From Luteimonas deserti (GTDB taxonomy: Bacteria; Pseudomonadota; Gammaproteobacteria; Xanthomonadales; Xanthomonadaceae), in assembly GCF_013425765.1 (NCBI RefSeq), contig NZ_JACCJZ010000009.1, positions 1 through 36,260 of the forward strand: 36,260 bases of DNA, in the 5' to 3' direction. Below, one piece after another: positions 8,561 through 16,725 of the stretch. Within the stretch, counting starts at the first letter, position 1; each line of letters starts with the position of its first letter. Below the pieces are notes generated by a model, which searched no databases, had not been told where the DNA came from, and saw only the letters and a list, made by a program, of their open reading frames with translations. Position numbers and translations under genes: made by a program.

Positions 8561-8714
8561 GTGACTCGTGACGGGTGATTCGAAGCAACGGGGTGATGCG
8601 ATGCGCGACAGAACGATCTCCAGACAGGTTCAGAGGCGACGCCCCGCCCGATTCGCCACTTCCGGTCGACCGGCCACCGCGCCTTCGAATCACCAACCAC
8701 GCGTCACGACTCAC
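8561..8714. repeat. Long imperfect inverted repeat (REPIN-like) between flhA and flhF
   Basis: The left arm 8561-8585 and right arm 8683-8714 are imperfect reverse complements. They share CTTCGAATCACC, CGTCACGA and TCAC read on the outer side, with a few inserted bases in the right arm, and are separated by 97 bp of unrelated sequence. Two oppositely oriented short repeats around a roughly 100-bp spacer recall REP doublets (REPINs) of gammaproteobacteria. I see no other copy in the window. The whole spacer between flhA and flhF is occupied by it. Confidence 0.5.
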
Positions 8715-8725
8715 GGGCTCCTCCC

Positions 8726-10306
8726 ATGAAAATCCGCCGTTTCGTCGCCCCCGACATGCGCAGCGCCCTGCAGATGGTGCGGCAGGCGCACGGTCCCGAT
8801 GCCGTGATTCTCTCCAACCGCCGCACCGACGAAGGTGTGGAGATCGTCGCGGCCAGCAACTACGACGAAGGCTACGTGCAGCGCGCCATCGAGGACGCGC
8901 AGCGCGAGGCATCGGTGTCGGCGGCCCAGACGCCCGCGCTGCCGCTGCCCGCCCGCGCTCAGCGCGATGCCGATGCCGCGCTGAGCCCGTCCGAACGCTG
9001 GCTGCGCGATCTCGCCCCGCAGGCGGCGCCGGGCGTCGCGTCCCCTTCGCCCGTGCAGGCCGCAAGCCCCCGTGCTACGCCGCGTGCGGCGACGCCCGTC
9101 GCCCAGGCCCCGGCCGCGGTGCCGGCTGCCTTCGCTGCGGCGGCCGAACCGGCCCGCTTCGATCTCGACGGTCCGACCTTCGCCGAGCTGCTCGCGGCCG
9201 GTCATCGTGACGACACCCCGGCCCTGGCTCCGGCAACGGCACCCGCTCCGGCACCTGCGCCCGCACCGGCCACTGCGCCCCTGGCCGCAGCCGCAGCGGC
9301 ACCCCTGCCTGCACCTGCACTGGCGGATGACGGAATTCCGTCGCCGGCACCCGCTCCGGCGGTCCTCGCAGCCGTGCCCTCGCTGCCGGCTCCGGCCAGT
9401 GACGGAGAACTGGCGCGCATGCGCGATGAGCTGTCCCAGATGCGCACGATGATCGAGCGCGAGATGGCCCGCCTCACCGACGAGCGCCTGCGCGGCTCGC
9501 CGGCCCGCGCCCAGGCGATGGAGCTGATGGAGGACTACGGCTTCGATGCCGGCATCACCCGTGACACCGTGCTGCAGATTCCCGCCGATACACCGGAGTC
9601 CCGCGTTCGCGGCCTGATGCTCGCGCTGCTGTCCAAGCGCCTGCCGATCTGCCCGGTCGACCCGCTGGCCGAAGCCGGCGTCATCGCCCTGGTCGGTCCC
9701 ACCGGCGCGGGCAAGACCACCACCATCGCCAAGCTCGCCGCGCTCTATGCCGCCCAGCACCAGCCGCGCGACATCGCCCTGGTGACCACCGACACCTCGC
9801 GCATCGGCGGCCGCGAACAGCTGCACAGCTACGGCCGCCAGCTCGGTATCGCCGTACACGAGGCCGACAGCGAGACCGGCCTGGTCGCCCTGCTGCAGAA
9901 GCTGCAGGACTACCGCCTGGTGCTGGTCGACACCGCGGGCCTCAGCCAGCGCGACCGCGCGCTGGCCGGCCAGCTCAACTGGCTGCGCGCCGCGCGCAAC
10001 GTGCGCACCCTGCTGGTGCTGCCTGCCAACACCCATTTCGCCGATCTCGACGAGGTCGTGCGCCGCTTCGACAGCGTGCGCCCGCAGGGCGTGGTGCTGA
10101 CCAAGCTCGACGAGACCGGACGCCTGGGCAGCGCGCTCTCGGTCGCGGTCGACCACCAGCTGCCGCTGACCTGGGTGACCGACGGTCAGCGCATTCCCGA
10201 CGACCTGCACCGGGCGAACGCCGCCCATCTGGTGCTCCGCCTTGAAGATCTGCGCCGTGATGCCGATAAGCCGATTGTCCCGGAACACACCCATGCCGTC
10301 GCCTGA
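8726..10306 (+). CDS. flhF: SRP-type GTPase FlhF (polar flagellum placement)
   Basis: A 526-residue member of the SRP/FtsY GTPase family that marks the pole for flagellum assembly. The N-terminal B domain begins MKIRRFVAPDMRSALQMVRQ and contains GPDAVILSNRR. A long Ala/Pro-rich linker (about residues 65-225, including runs of alternating Ala-Pro near DNA 9230-9310) leads to the NG domain. The P-loop GPTGAGKT is at residues 324-331, and TTDTSRIGGREQL, DTAGLSQRD and TKLDETGRLG (G4) follow. Its stop overlaps the likely flhG start. In the family FlhG stimulates its GTPase and restrains flagellum number. Confidence 0.95.
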   Translation: MKIRRFVAPDMRSALQMVRQAHGPDAVILSNRRTDEGVEIVAASNYDEGYVQRAIEDAQREASVSAAQTPALPLPARAQRDADAALSPSERWLRDLAPQAAPGVASPSPVQAASPRATPRAATPVAQAPAAVPAAFAAAAEPARFDLDGPTFAELLAAGHRDDTPALAPATAPAPAPAPAPATAPLAAAAAAPLPAPALADDGIPSPAPAPAVLAAVPSLPAPASDGELARMRDELSQMRTMIEREMARLTDERLRGSPARAQAMELMEDYGFDAGITRDTVLQIPADTPESRVRGLMLALLSKRLPICPVDPLAEAGVIALVGPTGAGKTTTIAKLAALYAAQHQPRDIALVTTDTSRIGGREQLHSYGRQLGIAVHEADSETGLVALLQKLQDYRLVLVDTAGLSQRDRALAGQLNWLRAARNVRTLLVLPANTHFADLDEVVRRFDSVRPQGVVLTKLDETGRLGSALSVAVDHQLPLTWVTDGQRIPDDLHRANAAHLVLRLEDLRRDADKPIVPEHTHAVA

Positions 10307-11150
10307 GCTGCTGCCGATGTCCTCCGCCCCCTTCAATCCCGTGCGCACCCTGGCCGTCACCGGCGGCAAGGGCGGCGTGGGCAAGACCAACGTGTCGGTG
10401 AACCTCGCCGTCGCGCTGTCGGGTATGGGCCAGCGCACACTGCTGCTCGACGCCGATCTCGGCCTGGCCAACGTCGACGTGCTGCTCGGGCTTTCGCCGC
10501 GGCACACGCTCGCCGACCTGGTCGCCGGGCGCTGCGAGCTCGACGAGATCATCCTCGAAGGCCCGGCGGGCGTGCTGGTGGTCCCCGCCGCCTCGGGCCG
10601 CCGGCACATGGCCGAGCTGCGGCCGGCCGAACACGCGGGCCTGGTCAACGTGTTCAACGACCTGCAGCGTGATCTCGACCTGCTGGTCGTCGACACCGCC
10701 GCCGGCATCACCGATTCGGTGCTGACCTTCTGCCAGGCCGCGCAGGACGCGCTGGTGGTGGTCTGCGACGAGCCGGCGTCGATCACCGACGCCTATGCGC
10801 TGATCAAGGTGCTGGCACGCGAGCGTGGAGTCGACCGGGTGCAGGTGGTCGCCAACATGGTCCGCAGCCCGCAGGAGGGCCGCAACCTGCACGAGAAACT
10901 CTCGCGCGTGTGCGAACGCTTCATCGGCGACGTCTCGCTGAACTATCTGGGCGCCGTGCCGCAGTGCGACTGGCTGCGCATGGCCGTGCAGCGCCAGCAG
11001 GCGGTGGTGACCGCCTACCCGGGCAGTCCGTCGGCGCGCGCGCTGGTGGAGATCGCCCAGCGGGTGTCGCGCTGGCAGGCACCGACCGCGCCGCGCGGTC
11101 ACGTGGAATTTTTCGTCGAGCGCATGTTGCGCCAGGGAGCCGTCGCATGA
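10293..11150 (+). CDS. flhG: Flagellum number regulator FlhG (FleN), MinD-like ATPase
   Basis: A 285-residue MinD/ParA-class ATPase that limits the flagellum number to one and acts on FlhF and on the FleQ-type activator. The deviant Walker A GGKGGVGKT is at residues 24-32. LLDADLGLANVDVLLGL, DTAAGITDSV and VCDEPASITDAYALIK follow, with a C-terminal amphipathic RGHVEFFVERML membrane-binding segment. I favour ATG 10293 (preceded by GGAA at suitable spacing, overlapping flhF by 14 bases). ATG 10317 is possible. I see no DQAxxLR activator motif in the short N-terminus. The stop overlaps the fliA start (ATGA). Confidence 0.92.
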   Translation: MPSPELLPMSSAPFNPVRTLAVTGGKGGVGKTNVSVNLAVALSGMGQRTLLLDADLGLANVDVLLGLSPRHTLADLVAGRCELDEIILEGPAGVLVVPAASGRRHMAELRPAEHAGLVNVFNDLQRDLDLLVVDTAAGITDSVLTFCQAAQDALVVVCDEPASITDAYALIKVLARERGVDRVQVVANMVRSPQEGRNLHEKLSRVCERFIGDVSLNYLGAVPQCDWLRMAVQRQQAVVTAYPGSPSARALVEIAQRVSRWQAPTAPRGHVEFFVERMLRQGAVA

Positions 11151-11911
11151 GCCTCGCCGCGCGTCAGCAGTACCAGGCGGTGCAGCGCACCGTCGCCGCC
11201 GATGTCGATCCGATCGTGCAGCACGCCGAACTCGTCCGCCGCATCGCCCACCACCTCGCTGCGCGGCTGCCGGCGAGCGTCGAGGTCGACGATCTCGTGC
11301 AGGCCGGCATGATCGGGCTGCTCGAGGCCTCGCGCAGCTACGACGCCGACCAGGGTGCCTCGTTCGAGACGTATGCATCGATCCGCATCCGCGGCGCGAT
11401 GATCGACGAGATCCGCCGCGGCGACTGGGTCCCGCGTTCGGTGCACCGCCGCGCCCGCGAAGCCGCCTCGGCGATCCGCTCGATCGAGCAGAGCACCGGC
11501 CGCGCCGCGAGTGCGCAGGAGGTCGCGGCCAAGCTCGAGATGCCGCTGGACGACTACCAGCGCCTGCTCGAGGATGCCGCACGGGGCCAGGTGCTGAGCC
11601 TGGATTCGCACATCGAGGACCACGGCGAGGTCGAGCCGGTCAACCGGGGCGGCGGACCGACGCCGCAGGAGAATCTGGTGCGCGGCGAGTTCGGCCGCGA
11701 GCTGATGGCGGCGATCGGCCACCTGCCCGAACGCGAGCAGCTGGTGCTGTCGCTGTACTACGAACAGGAACTCAACCTGAAGGAAATCGGCGCCGTTCTC
11801 GGCGTCAGCGAATCGCGCGTCTGCCAGATCCACGGTCAGGCCGTGGTCCGTCTGCGCGGCCGGCTCACCGCCTTCGAACTCGCCGACACCGGATACGGTG
11901 CCGACGACTGA
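11147..11911 (+). CDS. fliA: Flagellar sigma factor FliA (sigma-28)
   Basis: A 254-residue sigma factor for late flagellar and chemotaxis genes. Region 2 is visible as [20 protein letters not shown] followed by [19 protein letters not shown], region 3 as [20 protein letters not shown], and region 4 as [20 protein letters not shown] with the helix-turn-helix [20 protein letters not shown]. It is translationally coupled to flhG and lies just upstream of cheY. Eight matching promoter-like sequences later in this window make it the probable regulator of motCD-parCP, STAS-cheY-cheA and the receptor modules. Confidence 0.97.
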   Translation: MSLAARQQYQAVQRTVAADVDPIVQHAELVRRIAHHLAARLPASVEVDDLVQAGMIGLLEASRSYDADQGASFETYASIRIRGAMIDEIRRGDWVPRSVHRRAREAASAIRSIEQSTGRAASAQEVAAKLEMPLDDYQRLLEDAARGQVLSLDSHIEDHGEVEPVNRGGGPTPQENLVRGEFGRELMAAIGHLPEREQLVLSLYYEQELNLKEIGAVLGVSESRVCQIHGQAVVRLRGRLTAFELADTGYGADD

Positions 11912-11936
11912 TGTCACGCTCACACTGGAGTCCGTT

Positions 11937-12329
11937 TTGAACAAGAACATCCGCATCCTGGTCGTCGACGATTTCTCGACGATGCGCCGGATCGTCAAGA
12001 ACCTGCTGTCCGATCTCGGCTTCAACAACACGGTCGAGGCGGAAGACGGCCACAGCGCGCTGGCCGTGCTGCGCCAGGACGCGGTGGAACTGGTGGTCAC
12101 GGACTGGAACATGCCCGGCATGACCGGCATCGAGCTGCTGCGCGAGATCCGCGCCGACGTGAAGTTCCGCACCCTGCCGGTGCTGATGGTCACCGCGGAG
12201 GCCAAGCGCGAGCAGATCATCGAGGCCGCGCAGAACGGCGTGAACGGCTACATCATCAAGCCGTTCACCGCGCAGACCCTGGAAGAGAAGCTCGGCAAGA
12301 TCTTCGAGCGCCTGGGGACCGCGGCATGA
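11937..12329 (+). CDS. cheY: Chemotaxis response regulator CheY (TTG start)
   Basis: A 130-residue single-domain receiver that, when phosphorylated, binds FliM and changes motor rotation. Acidic pocket D11-D12, phospho-acceptor D56 in [10 protein letters not shown]86, aromatic switch Y105 and K108 in IIKPF are all present. The start is TTG 11937: a good GGAG at 11927-11930 lies six bases before it, and the protein then begins [14 protein letters not shown] as in the family. A GTG at 11898 is in frame but would overlap fliA and lacks the site. It is coupled to cheZ by ATGA overlap. Confidence 0.95.
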   Translation: MNKNIRILVVDDFSTMRRIVKNLLSDLGFNNTVEAEDGHSALAVLRQDAVELVVTDWNMPGMTGIELLREIRADVKFRTLPVLMVTAEAKREQIIEAAQNGVNGYIIKPFTAQTLEEKLGKIFERLGTAA

Positions 12330-12931
12330 GCACGCCGGACATCGACCGGACCCGCCTCGCCAGCCTGCTTCACGACGCGCTCGAGGCACTGGAGCGCGGC
12401 GACGAGGACGGCTGGCGCAAGCAGGTCGACGCGCTGGCCAATGCGCGCGCCCGCACCCTGGTCACCGGCCTCGGCCGCCTGGCGCGCGAGCTGTCGGTGG
12501 CGCTCGACACCCTGCCGCCGCCCCCGGGTGAAGGCAGCCACGGTCTGGACGACGCCTGCGCGCGTCTCGACCACGTGGTCGAGATGACCGAGCAGGCCAC
12601 CCACCGGACCCTCGATCTCATCGACGACAGCCGTGCGCTGGTGGCACGCCTGAAGGAAGGTCCGCTCGACCACACCCAGACCGATACGGTCGAATCCCTG
12701 CGCGAGAACCTGCGCGAGATGGCGCTGGCGCAGAGCCACCAGGATCTCGGCGGCCAGATCATCCGGCGCGTCGCCGGCATCGTGCGCGGCGTGCACGAAG
12801 GCTTCGGCGCGCTGGGCCTGCCGCCCAAGGAAGACGACGCGCGCGGCAACGGCCCCGCCGTCGCCGGCCTCGACCGCAACACCGTCGGCCAGAGCGACGC
12901 CGACGACCTGCTGTCGAACCTGGGGCTCTGA
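12326..12931 (+). CDS. cheZ: CheY phosphatase CheZ
   Basis: A 201-residue, mostly helical protein. The catalytic segment HQDLGGQII carries D140 and Q144, equivalent to the family's Asp and active-site Gln that attack CheY-phosphate. A flexible stretch (about residues 165-188) leads to the C-terminal CheY-binding peptide [14 protein letters not shown] (residues 188-201), like the C-terminus of enterobacterial CheZ. It lies between cheY and cheA1 with start/stop overlap upstream and a 3-bp gap downstream. The C-terminal peptide resembles the CheA1 linker repeats. Confidence 0.95.
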   Translation: MSTPDIDRTRLASLLHDALEALERGDEDGWRKQVDALANARARTLVTGLGRLARELSVALDTLPPPPGEGSHGLDDACARLDHVVEMTEQATHRTLDLIDDSRALVARLKEGPLDHTQTDTVESLRENLREMALAQSHQDLGGQIIRRVAGIVRGVHEGFGALGLPPKEDDARGNGPAVAGLDRNTVGQSDADDLLSNLGL

Positions 12932-12934
12932 ACC

Positions 12935-14911
12935 ATGCAGGCCCCCGACATCGTCGCCGACTTCGTGCTCGAAGCACGCGAACTGCTGGACGATCTCGGC
13001 GGGCAGCTGGTGGGCCTCGAGCAGACCCCGGACGACCGCGAGCGCCTCAACGCGGTCTTCCGTGCGTTCCATACCCTCAAGGGCGGTGCCGGCTTCCTGG
13101 GCGCGGTGCCCCTGGTGCAGCTGTGCCACGCCGCCGAGGAAACCCTCGGCATGGTGCGCGCCGGTCAGGCGGCCCTGCTGCCGCGGCATTTCGACGCTGC
13201 GCAGCAGTCGCTCGACTGGCTGCAGGCGATGGTCGATGCGATTGAATACCAGGACACGGTGCCGAGTGCACCGGATGCGCTGATCGCCGGATTCGCGCCC
13301 TACGACGCGCCTGCCGCGGCGCCCGCACGCGCCGCACCGAAGGCCGCAGCCGTGGCCGACGCGGACGGCGCGATGATTTCCGACGACGAGTTCGAGGCGC
13401 TGCTCGACCAGTTGCATGGCGACAGCGCGCCGGGCCTGCAGGCAGGTCCCCACGCCGATCCCGGGATGATCGGCGACGACGAATTCGAGGCCCTGCTCGA
13501 CCAGTTGCACGGCGACGCCGCACCGGGTGCGGCAGCAGCGGCCACCGCACCGGCATGGGCGGCGCCTGCCGACATGATCGGCGACGACGAATTCGAAGCG
13601 CTGCTCGATCAGCTGCACGGCGATGCGCCTCCCGGCGCGGCACCCGCAGGTACGCCCTCGGCGTCAGCCGCGCCGGCGGCACCGGCCCCGATTGCACCGC
13701 CGCCGCGACGCGCACCGCCTCCGCCTGCCGCCGGTGCGGCCCAGGCCGCCGCGCCCGCCGCCGAGCGCGAGCAGACGGTGCGCGTGGACACCAAGCGGCT
13801 CGACGTCATCGTCGATCTGGTCGGCGAGCTGGTGCTCGCCCGCAACCGGCTCAAGACCCTGCGTGCGCGGCTGCGCGACGAAGACCTCGACCGCGCCGTG
13901 ACCACCCTCGACAACGCCACCGCGCGCCTGCAGGGCGCCGTGATGCGCACCCGGATGCAGCCGGTGGGCAAGGTGTTCTCGCGCTTTCCCAAGCTGGCGC
14001 GCGATGTCGCCCGCGCGCTCGACAAGGAAGTGGACCTCGACCTCGTCGGCGCGGAGACGGAACTCGACCGCAACCTGGTCGAAGCCCTCGCCGATCCGCT
14101 GATCCATCTCGTGCGCAACGCGATCGACCACGGCATCGAGACGCCCGCCCTGCGCGAGGCCACCGGCAAGCCGCGGGCCGGGCGCGTGCGCCTGAGCGCG
14201 CAGCAGCAGGGCGACTACGTCGGCATCGAGATCCAGGACGACGGCGCCGGCATCGACCCCGAACGCCTGCGTTCCAAGGCCCGCGACAAGGGCCTGATCG
14301 ATGCCGAGTCGGCGGCCAGGCTGAGCGCCGAGGAATGCCTCAACCTGATCTTCCTCGCCGGCTTCTCCACCCGCGACGAGGTCAGTGACATTTCCGGCCG
14401 TGGCGTCGGAATGGATGTCGTGCAGTCGCGGATCCGCGAGCTCGGCGGGCAGATCCAGGTCACGTCGGAACTCGGCCGCGGCAGCCGGTTCTCGCTGCGC
14501 GTGCCACTCACCCTGGCCATCCTGCCGACCCTGCTGGTGCACGCCGCAGGCGATGCCTATGCGCTGCCGCTGGCACGCGTGCAGGAAGTGCTGCACGCGC
14601 CCGCGCGCACGGTGAACTGGTTCGACGGGCGCGCCGCACTCGACCGCCGCTCGCACACGCTGTCACTGCTCGACCTGCGCCACTGGCTGGGCCGCCCGGC
14701 CGAGGACACCACGCTGCTGACCATCGTGGTCCTGCAGCGCGGCGACACCCGCTTCGGCCTGGTGGTCGACGAGGTGCGCGGCCGCGAGGAGGTGGTGATC
14801 AAGCCGCTGCCCAAGGCCCTGCGCGGCCTGCCCGGCTACGCCGGCGCCACACTGATCGGCGATGGCCGGCTCGCGCTGATCCTTGACGTCGACGCGCTGC
14901 GTCTTCGCTGA
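12935..14911 (+). CDS. cheA: Chemotaxis histidine kinase CheA (first copy, with triplicated linker motif)
   Basis: A 658-residue CheA. P1 (Hpt) occupies about residues 1-108 with phospho-accepting H46 in AFHTLKGGAGFLG. The P1-P3 linker (about 110-275) is Ala/Pro-rich and holds three 17-residue copies of a motif with core DDEFEALLDQLHGD, in place of a recognisable P2 CheY-binding domain. P3 dimerisation helices follow (about 278-345), then the P4 kinase with N-box N395 in HLVRNAIDHG, G1 box DDGAGID from D435 and G2 box GRGVGMD. The CheW-like P5 domain fills about 515-658. By context (cheY, cheZ, motCD) it is the flagellar kinase. A hairpin and a sigma-28 type promoter follow it. Confidence 0.95.
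   Translation: MQAPDIVADFVLEARELLDDLGGQLVGLEQTPDDRERLNAVFRAFHTLKGGAGFLGAVPLVQLCHAAEETLGMVRAGQAALLPRHFDAAQQSLDWLQAMVDAIEYQDTVPSAPDALIAGFAPYDAPAAAPARAAPKAAAVADADGAMISDDEFEALLDQLHGDSAPGLQAGPHADPGMIGDDEFEALLDQLHGDAAPGAAAAATAPAWAAPADMIGDDEFEALLDQLHGDAPPGAAPAGTPSASAAPAAPAPIAPPPRRAPPPPAAGAAQAAAPAAEREQTVRVDTKRLDVIVDLVGELVLARNRLKTLRARLRDEDLDRAVTTLDNATARLQGAVMRTRMQPVGKVFSRFPKLARDVARALDKEVDLDLVGAETELDRNLVEALADPLIHLVRNAIDHGIETPALREATGKPRAGRVRLSAQQQGDYVGIEIQDDGAGIDPERLRSKARDKGLIDAESAARLSAEECLNLIFLAGFSTRDEVSDISGRGVGMDVVQSRIRELGGQIQVTSELGRGSRFSLRVPLTLAILPTLLVHAAGDAYALPLARVQEVLHAPARTVNWFDGRAALDRRSHTLSLLDLRHWLGRPAEDTTLLTIVVLQRGDTRFGLVVDEVRGREEVVIKPLPKALRGLPGYAGATLIGDGRLALILDVDALRLR
13373..13624 (+). repeat. 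Three-copy 17-residue repeat in the CheA linker
   Basis: Copies at 13373-13423, 13466-13516 and 13574-13624 encode M-I-(S/G)-D-D-E-F-E-A-L-L-D-Q-L-H-G-D, identical except for the third residue, spaced 31 and 36 residues apart by Ala/Pro/Gly-rich sequence. Copies 2 and 3 differ at only a few bases, mostly third codon positions. This indicates duplication followed by purifying selection on the peptide. Confidence 0.93.
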
Positions 14912-14918
14912 ACCCCCG

Positions 14919-14938
14919 GGACGCCGCAGACGGCGTCC
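14919..14938 (+). terminator. Hairpin after cheA1
   Basis: A perfect 8-bp stem (14919-14926 with 14931-14938) with a CAGA loop lies 7 bp after the cheA1 stop. A long T tract is missing, so termination may be weak. A sigma-28 type promoter begins five bases later, consistent with a transcript boundary here. Confidence 0.55.
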
Positions 14939-14942
14939 TGAT

Positions 14943-14969
14943 TCAAGTCCCCCACCCGGCCGCCGATAC
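14943..14969 (+). promoter_or_regulatory. Sigma-28 (FliA) type promoter for motC-motD-parC-parP
   Basis: TCAAGTCC (14943-14950), 11 bases, GCCGATAC (14962-14969). It fits the FliA pattern and the other seven found here. The predicted transcript start, about seven bases after the -10 element, falls at about 14976, on or next to the motC ATG at 14977. Confidence 0.75.
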
Positions 14970-14976
14970 CGCATAC

Positions 14977-15717
14977 ATGGATATATTCAGCATCGTCGGA
15001 CTGGTGCTCGGCCTGATCGCGATCTTGGGCGGCAGCGTGCTCAAGGGCGCGGGCCTCGGCGCGCTGTGGTCGCCGGCGGCGTTCGTCATCGTCATGGTCG
15101 GCACGGTCGCCTCGATCATGCTGCACACCCCGGGTGCCACGTTCAAACGTGCGCTGCGCATCGCCGGCTGGGCGATCAAGCCGCCGGTCTCGGATCGCGC
15201 GGCGCTGATCGCGCAACTGCTCGAATGGAGCAACGTCTCCCGCAAGCAGGGCCTGCTCGGCCTGGAAAGCCACGTCGCCACGCAGACCGATCCGTTCCTG
15301 AAGAAGGGCCTGCAGATGCTGGTCGACGGCGTCGAGCCCGAAGCCATCCGGCACATGCTCGAGATCGAGCTGCAGGGTGAGGAGCACAACGATCTCGCGG
15401 CCGCCAAGGTGTTCGAGGGCATGGGCATCTATGCACCCACCCTCGGCATCGTCGGTGCGGTGCTCGGGCTGATCGCGGTGATGAAGAACCTCGCCGATCC
15501 GAGCAAGCTCGGCCATGGCATCGCCGCTGCGTTCACCGCCACGATCTACGGCATCGCCTCGGCCAACATGTTCTTCCTGCCGATGGCCGCCAAGCTCAAG
15601 AGCGTGATCGGCCGCCGCAGCGGCGAGCGCGAGCTGGCGATCGAGGGCCTGATCGCGATTGCGCAGGGCGAGAACCCGCGCAATATCGAGGCTCGGCTCG
15701 CCGGCTTCCTGCACTGA
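14977..15717 (+). CDS. motC: Flagellar stator protein MotC (MotA family)
   Basis: A 246-residue proton-channel stator subunit. It has four membrane helices: about 4-25, 30-50, then after the cytoplasmic torque loop about 150-175 (IYAPTLGIVGAVLGLIAVM) and 183-205 (IAAAFTATIYGIASANMFFLP). The prolines in IYAPTLG and FFLPMAAKLK correspond to those needed for MotA function. The cytoplasmic loop carries charged residues that face FliG. In Pseudomonas the same position (after the cheA-cheB genes) holds motC-motD, a second stator; I use that name by synteny. No ribosome binding site is visible and the predicted transcript start nearly coincides with the ATG. Confidence 0.92.
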   Translation: MDIFSIVGLVLGLIAILGGSVLKGAGLGALWSPAAFVIVMVGTVASIMLHTPGATFKRALRIAGWAIKPPVSDRAALIAQLLEWSNVSRKQGLLGLESHVATQTDPFLKKGLQMLVDGVEPEAIRHMLEIELQGEEHNDLAAAKVFEGMGIYAPTLGIVGAVLGLIAVMKNLADPSKLGHGIAAAFTATIYGIASANMFFLPMAAKLKSVIGRRSGERELAIEGLIAIAQGENPRNIEARLAGFLH

Positions 15718-15729
15718 TCCGGCATACAG

Positions 15730-16725
15730 ATGGCACGCAAGAAGCCCCACGAGGACCACGTCAACCATGAAGCCTGGGCCATTCCCTACGGCGACCTGGT
15801 GACGCTGCTGCTCGCCTTTTTCGTGGTCATGTATGCGGTCTCCTCGCTCAACGAGGGCAAGTACCGCGCGGTGGCCGCGTCCCTCGCCAGCGCGTTCAGC
15901 GCGCCACCGAGCGCGCTCGATCCGATCCAGATCGGCGACAACCAGAAGATGGAAGCCACGGTCGGCCGACCGACGCCGGTGCCCCGCGGTGCGCGCCAGG
16001 GCCCGACGTCGAGCCCGACGCTCGATTCCCCGCTGCGGCCGATGCTCGAGTCCAAGCTGCGTGCCGACCGTATCGGCGACGGCGGCGCGGATGCCGCCTC
16101 GATCGCCGCCTCGCGCGAGCAGCTCTCGCGCCTGGCCCTGCAGCTGGAGGACACGCTGTCGGAGATGGTCCAGGCGCGTCTGATCACCGTGCGCCGGTCC
16201 GACCTGTGGCTCGAGGTCGAGATCAACAGCGACATCCTGTTCCCGAGCGGATCGGCGACGCTGGAGTTCCGCGCGCGCGAACTGCTCGGCCGGCTCGCGG
16301 TCGTGCTTCGCGACCTGCCCAATCCGATCCGTATCGAGGGCTATACCGACGACCGGCCCATCGCCACCGCGCAGTTCCCCTCCAACTGGGAGCTTTCGGC
16401 GGCGCGCGCGGCCAGCGTGGTGCACCTCTTCGTCAGCGAACGCTTCGCGCCCGAGCGCCTGGTGATGGTGGGCTACGGCGAGTACCGGCCCAAGGCCGAC
16501 AACACGTCCGATGCCGGCCGAAACGCCAATCGCCGCGTGGTGCTGATGGTGCTGGCCACCCAGGACACCGCCGCGCCTTCGCCGAGGCAGGCCCCCGCGT
16601 CCGCTCCGGCGCCAGCCGCGTCCGAGCGCCCCGCCTACCCCGCGGCGGCGGTGCCCACGGTGGCCAATGCGCCGGGGACCCTCCGAACTCCAATTCCTCC
16701 CCCCCCACCGCAAGGAGACAGCTGA
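15730..16725 (+). CDS. motD: Flagellar stator protein MotD (MotB family)
   Basis: A 331-residue stator subunit with one membrane helix (about 17-40, AIPYGDLVTLLLAFFVVMYAVSS). D22 in this helix is the ion-carrying Asp equivalent of MotB. A plug/linker region follows, then an OmpA-type peptidoglycan-binding domain (about 150-275) with IRIEGYTDDRPIATAQFPSN, WELSAARAASVV and GYGEYRPKADN. The last 55 residues or so form a Pro/Ala-rich tail. It lies 12 bp after motC, and its stop overlaps the parC start by one base (TGATG). Confidence 0.93.
   Translation: MARKKPHEDHVNHEAWAIPYGDLVTLLLAFFVVMYAVSSLNEGKYRAVAASLASAFSAPPSALDPIQIGDNQKMEATVGRPTPVPRGARQGPTSSPTLDSPLRPMLESKLRADRIGDGGADAASIAASREQLSRLALQLEDTLSEMVQARLITVRRSDLWLEVEINSDILFPSGSATLEFRARELLGRLAVVLRDLPNPIRIEGYTDDRPIATAQFPSNWELSAARAASVVHLFVSERFAPERLVMVGYGEYRPKADNTSDAGRNANRRVVLMVLATQDTAAPSPRQAPASAPAPAASERPAYPAAAVPTVANAPGTLRTPIPPPPPQGDS

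Noticed and set aside
4363..9065. Very long minus-strand open frames opposite fliR, flhB and flhA (hundreds of codons)
   Set aside because: They are antisense to well-supported genes, consist of His/Arg/Gln/Gly-rich low-complexity sequence and show no family resemblance; they are a by-product of high GC and third-position bias.
11898..11936. GTG 11898 as the cheY start
   Set aside because: No ribosome binding site, overlaps fliA, and adds 13 residues not seen in CheY; TTG 11937 has GGAG at proper spacing.
15732..15748. TGGCACG followed ten bases later by GC at the start of motD, resembling a sigma-54 promoter
   Set aside because: It lies on the motD start codon and the -12 element does not resemble TTGCA; a chance match.
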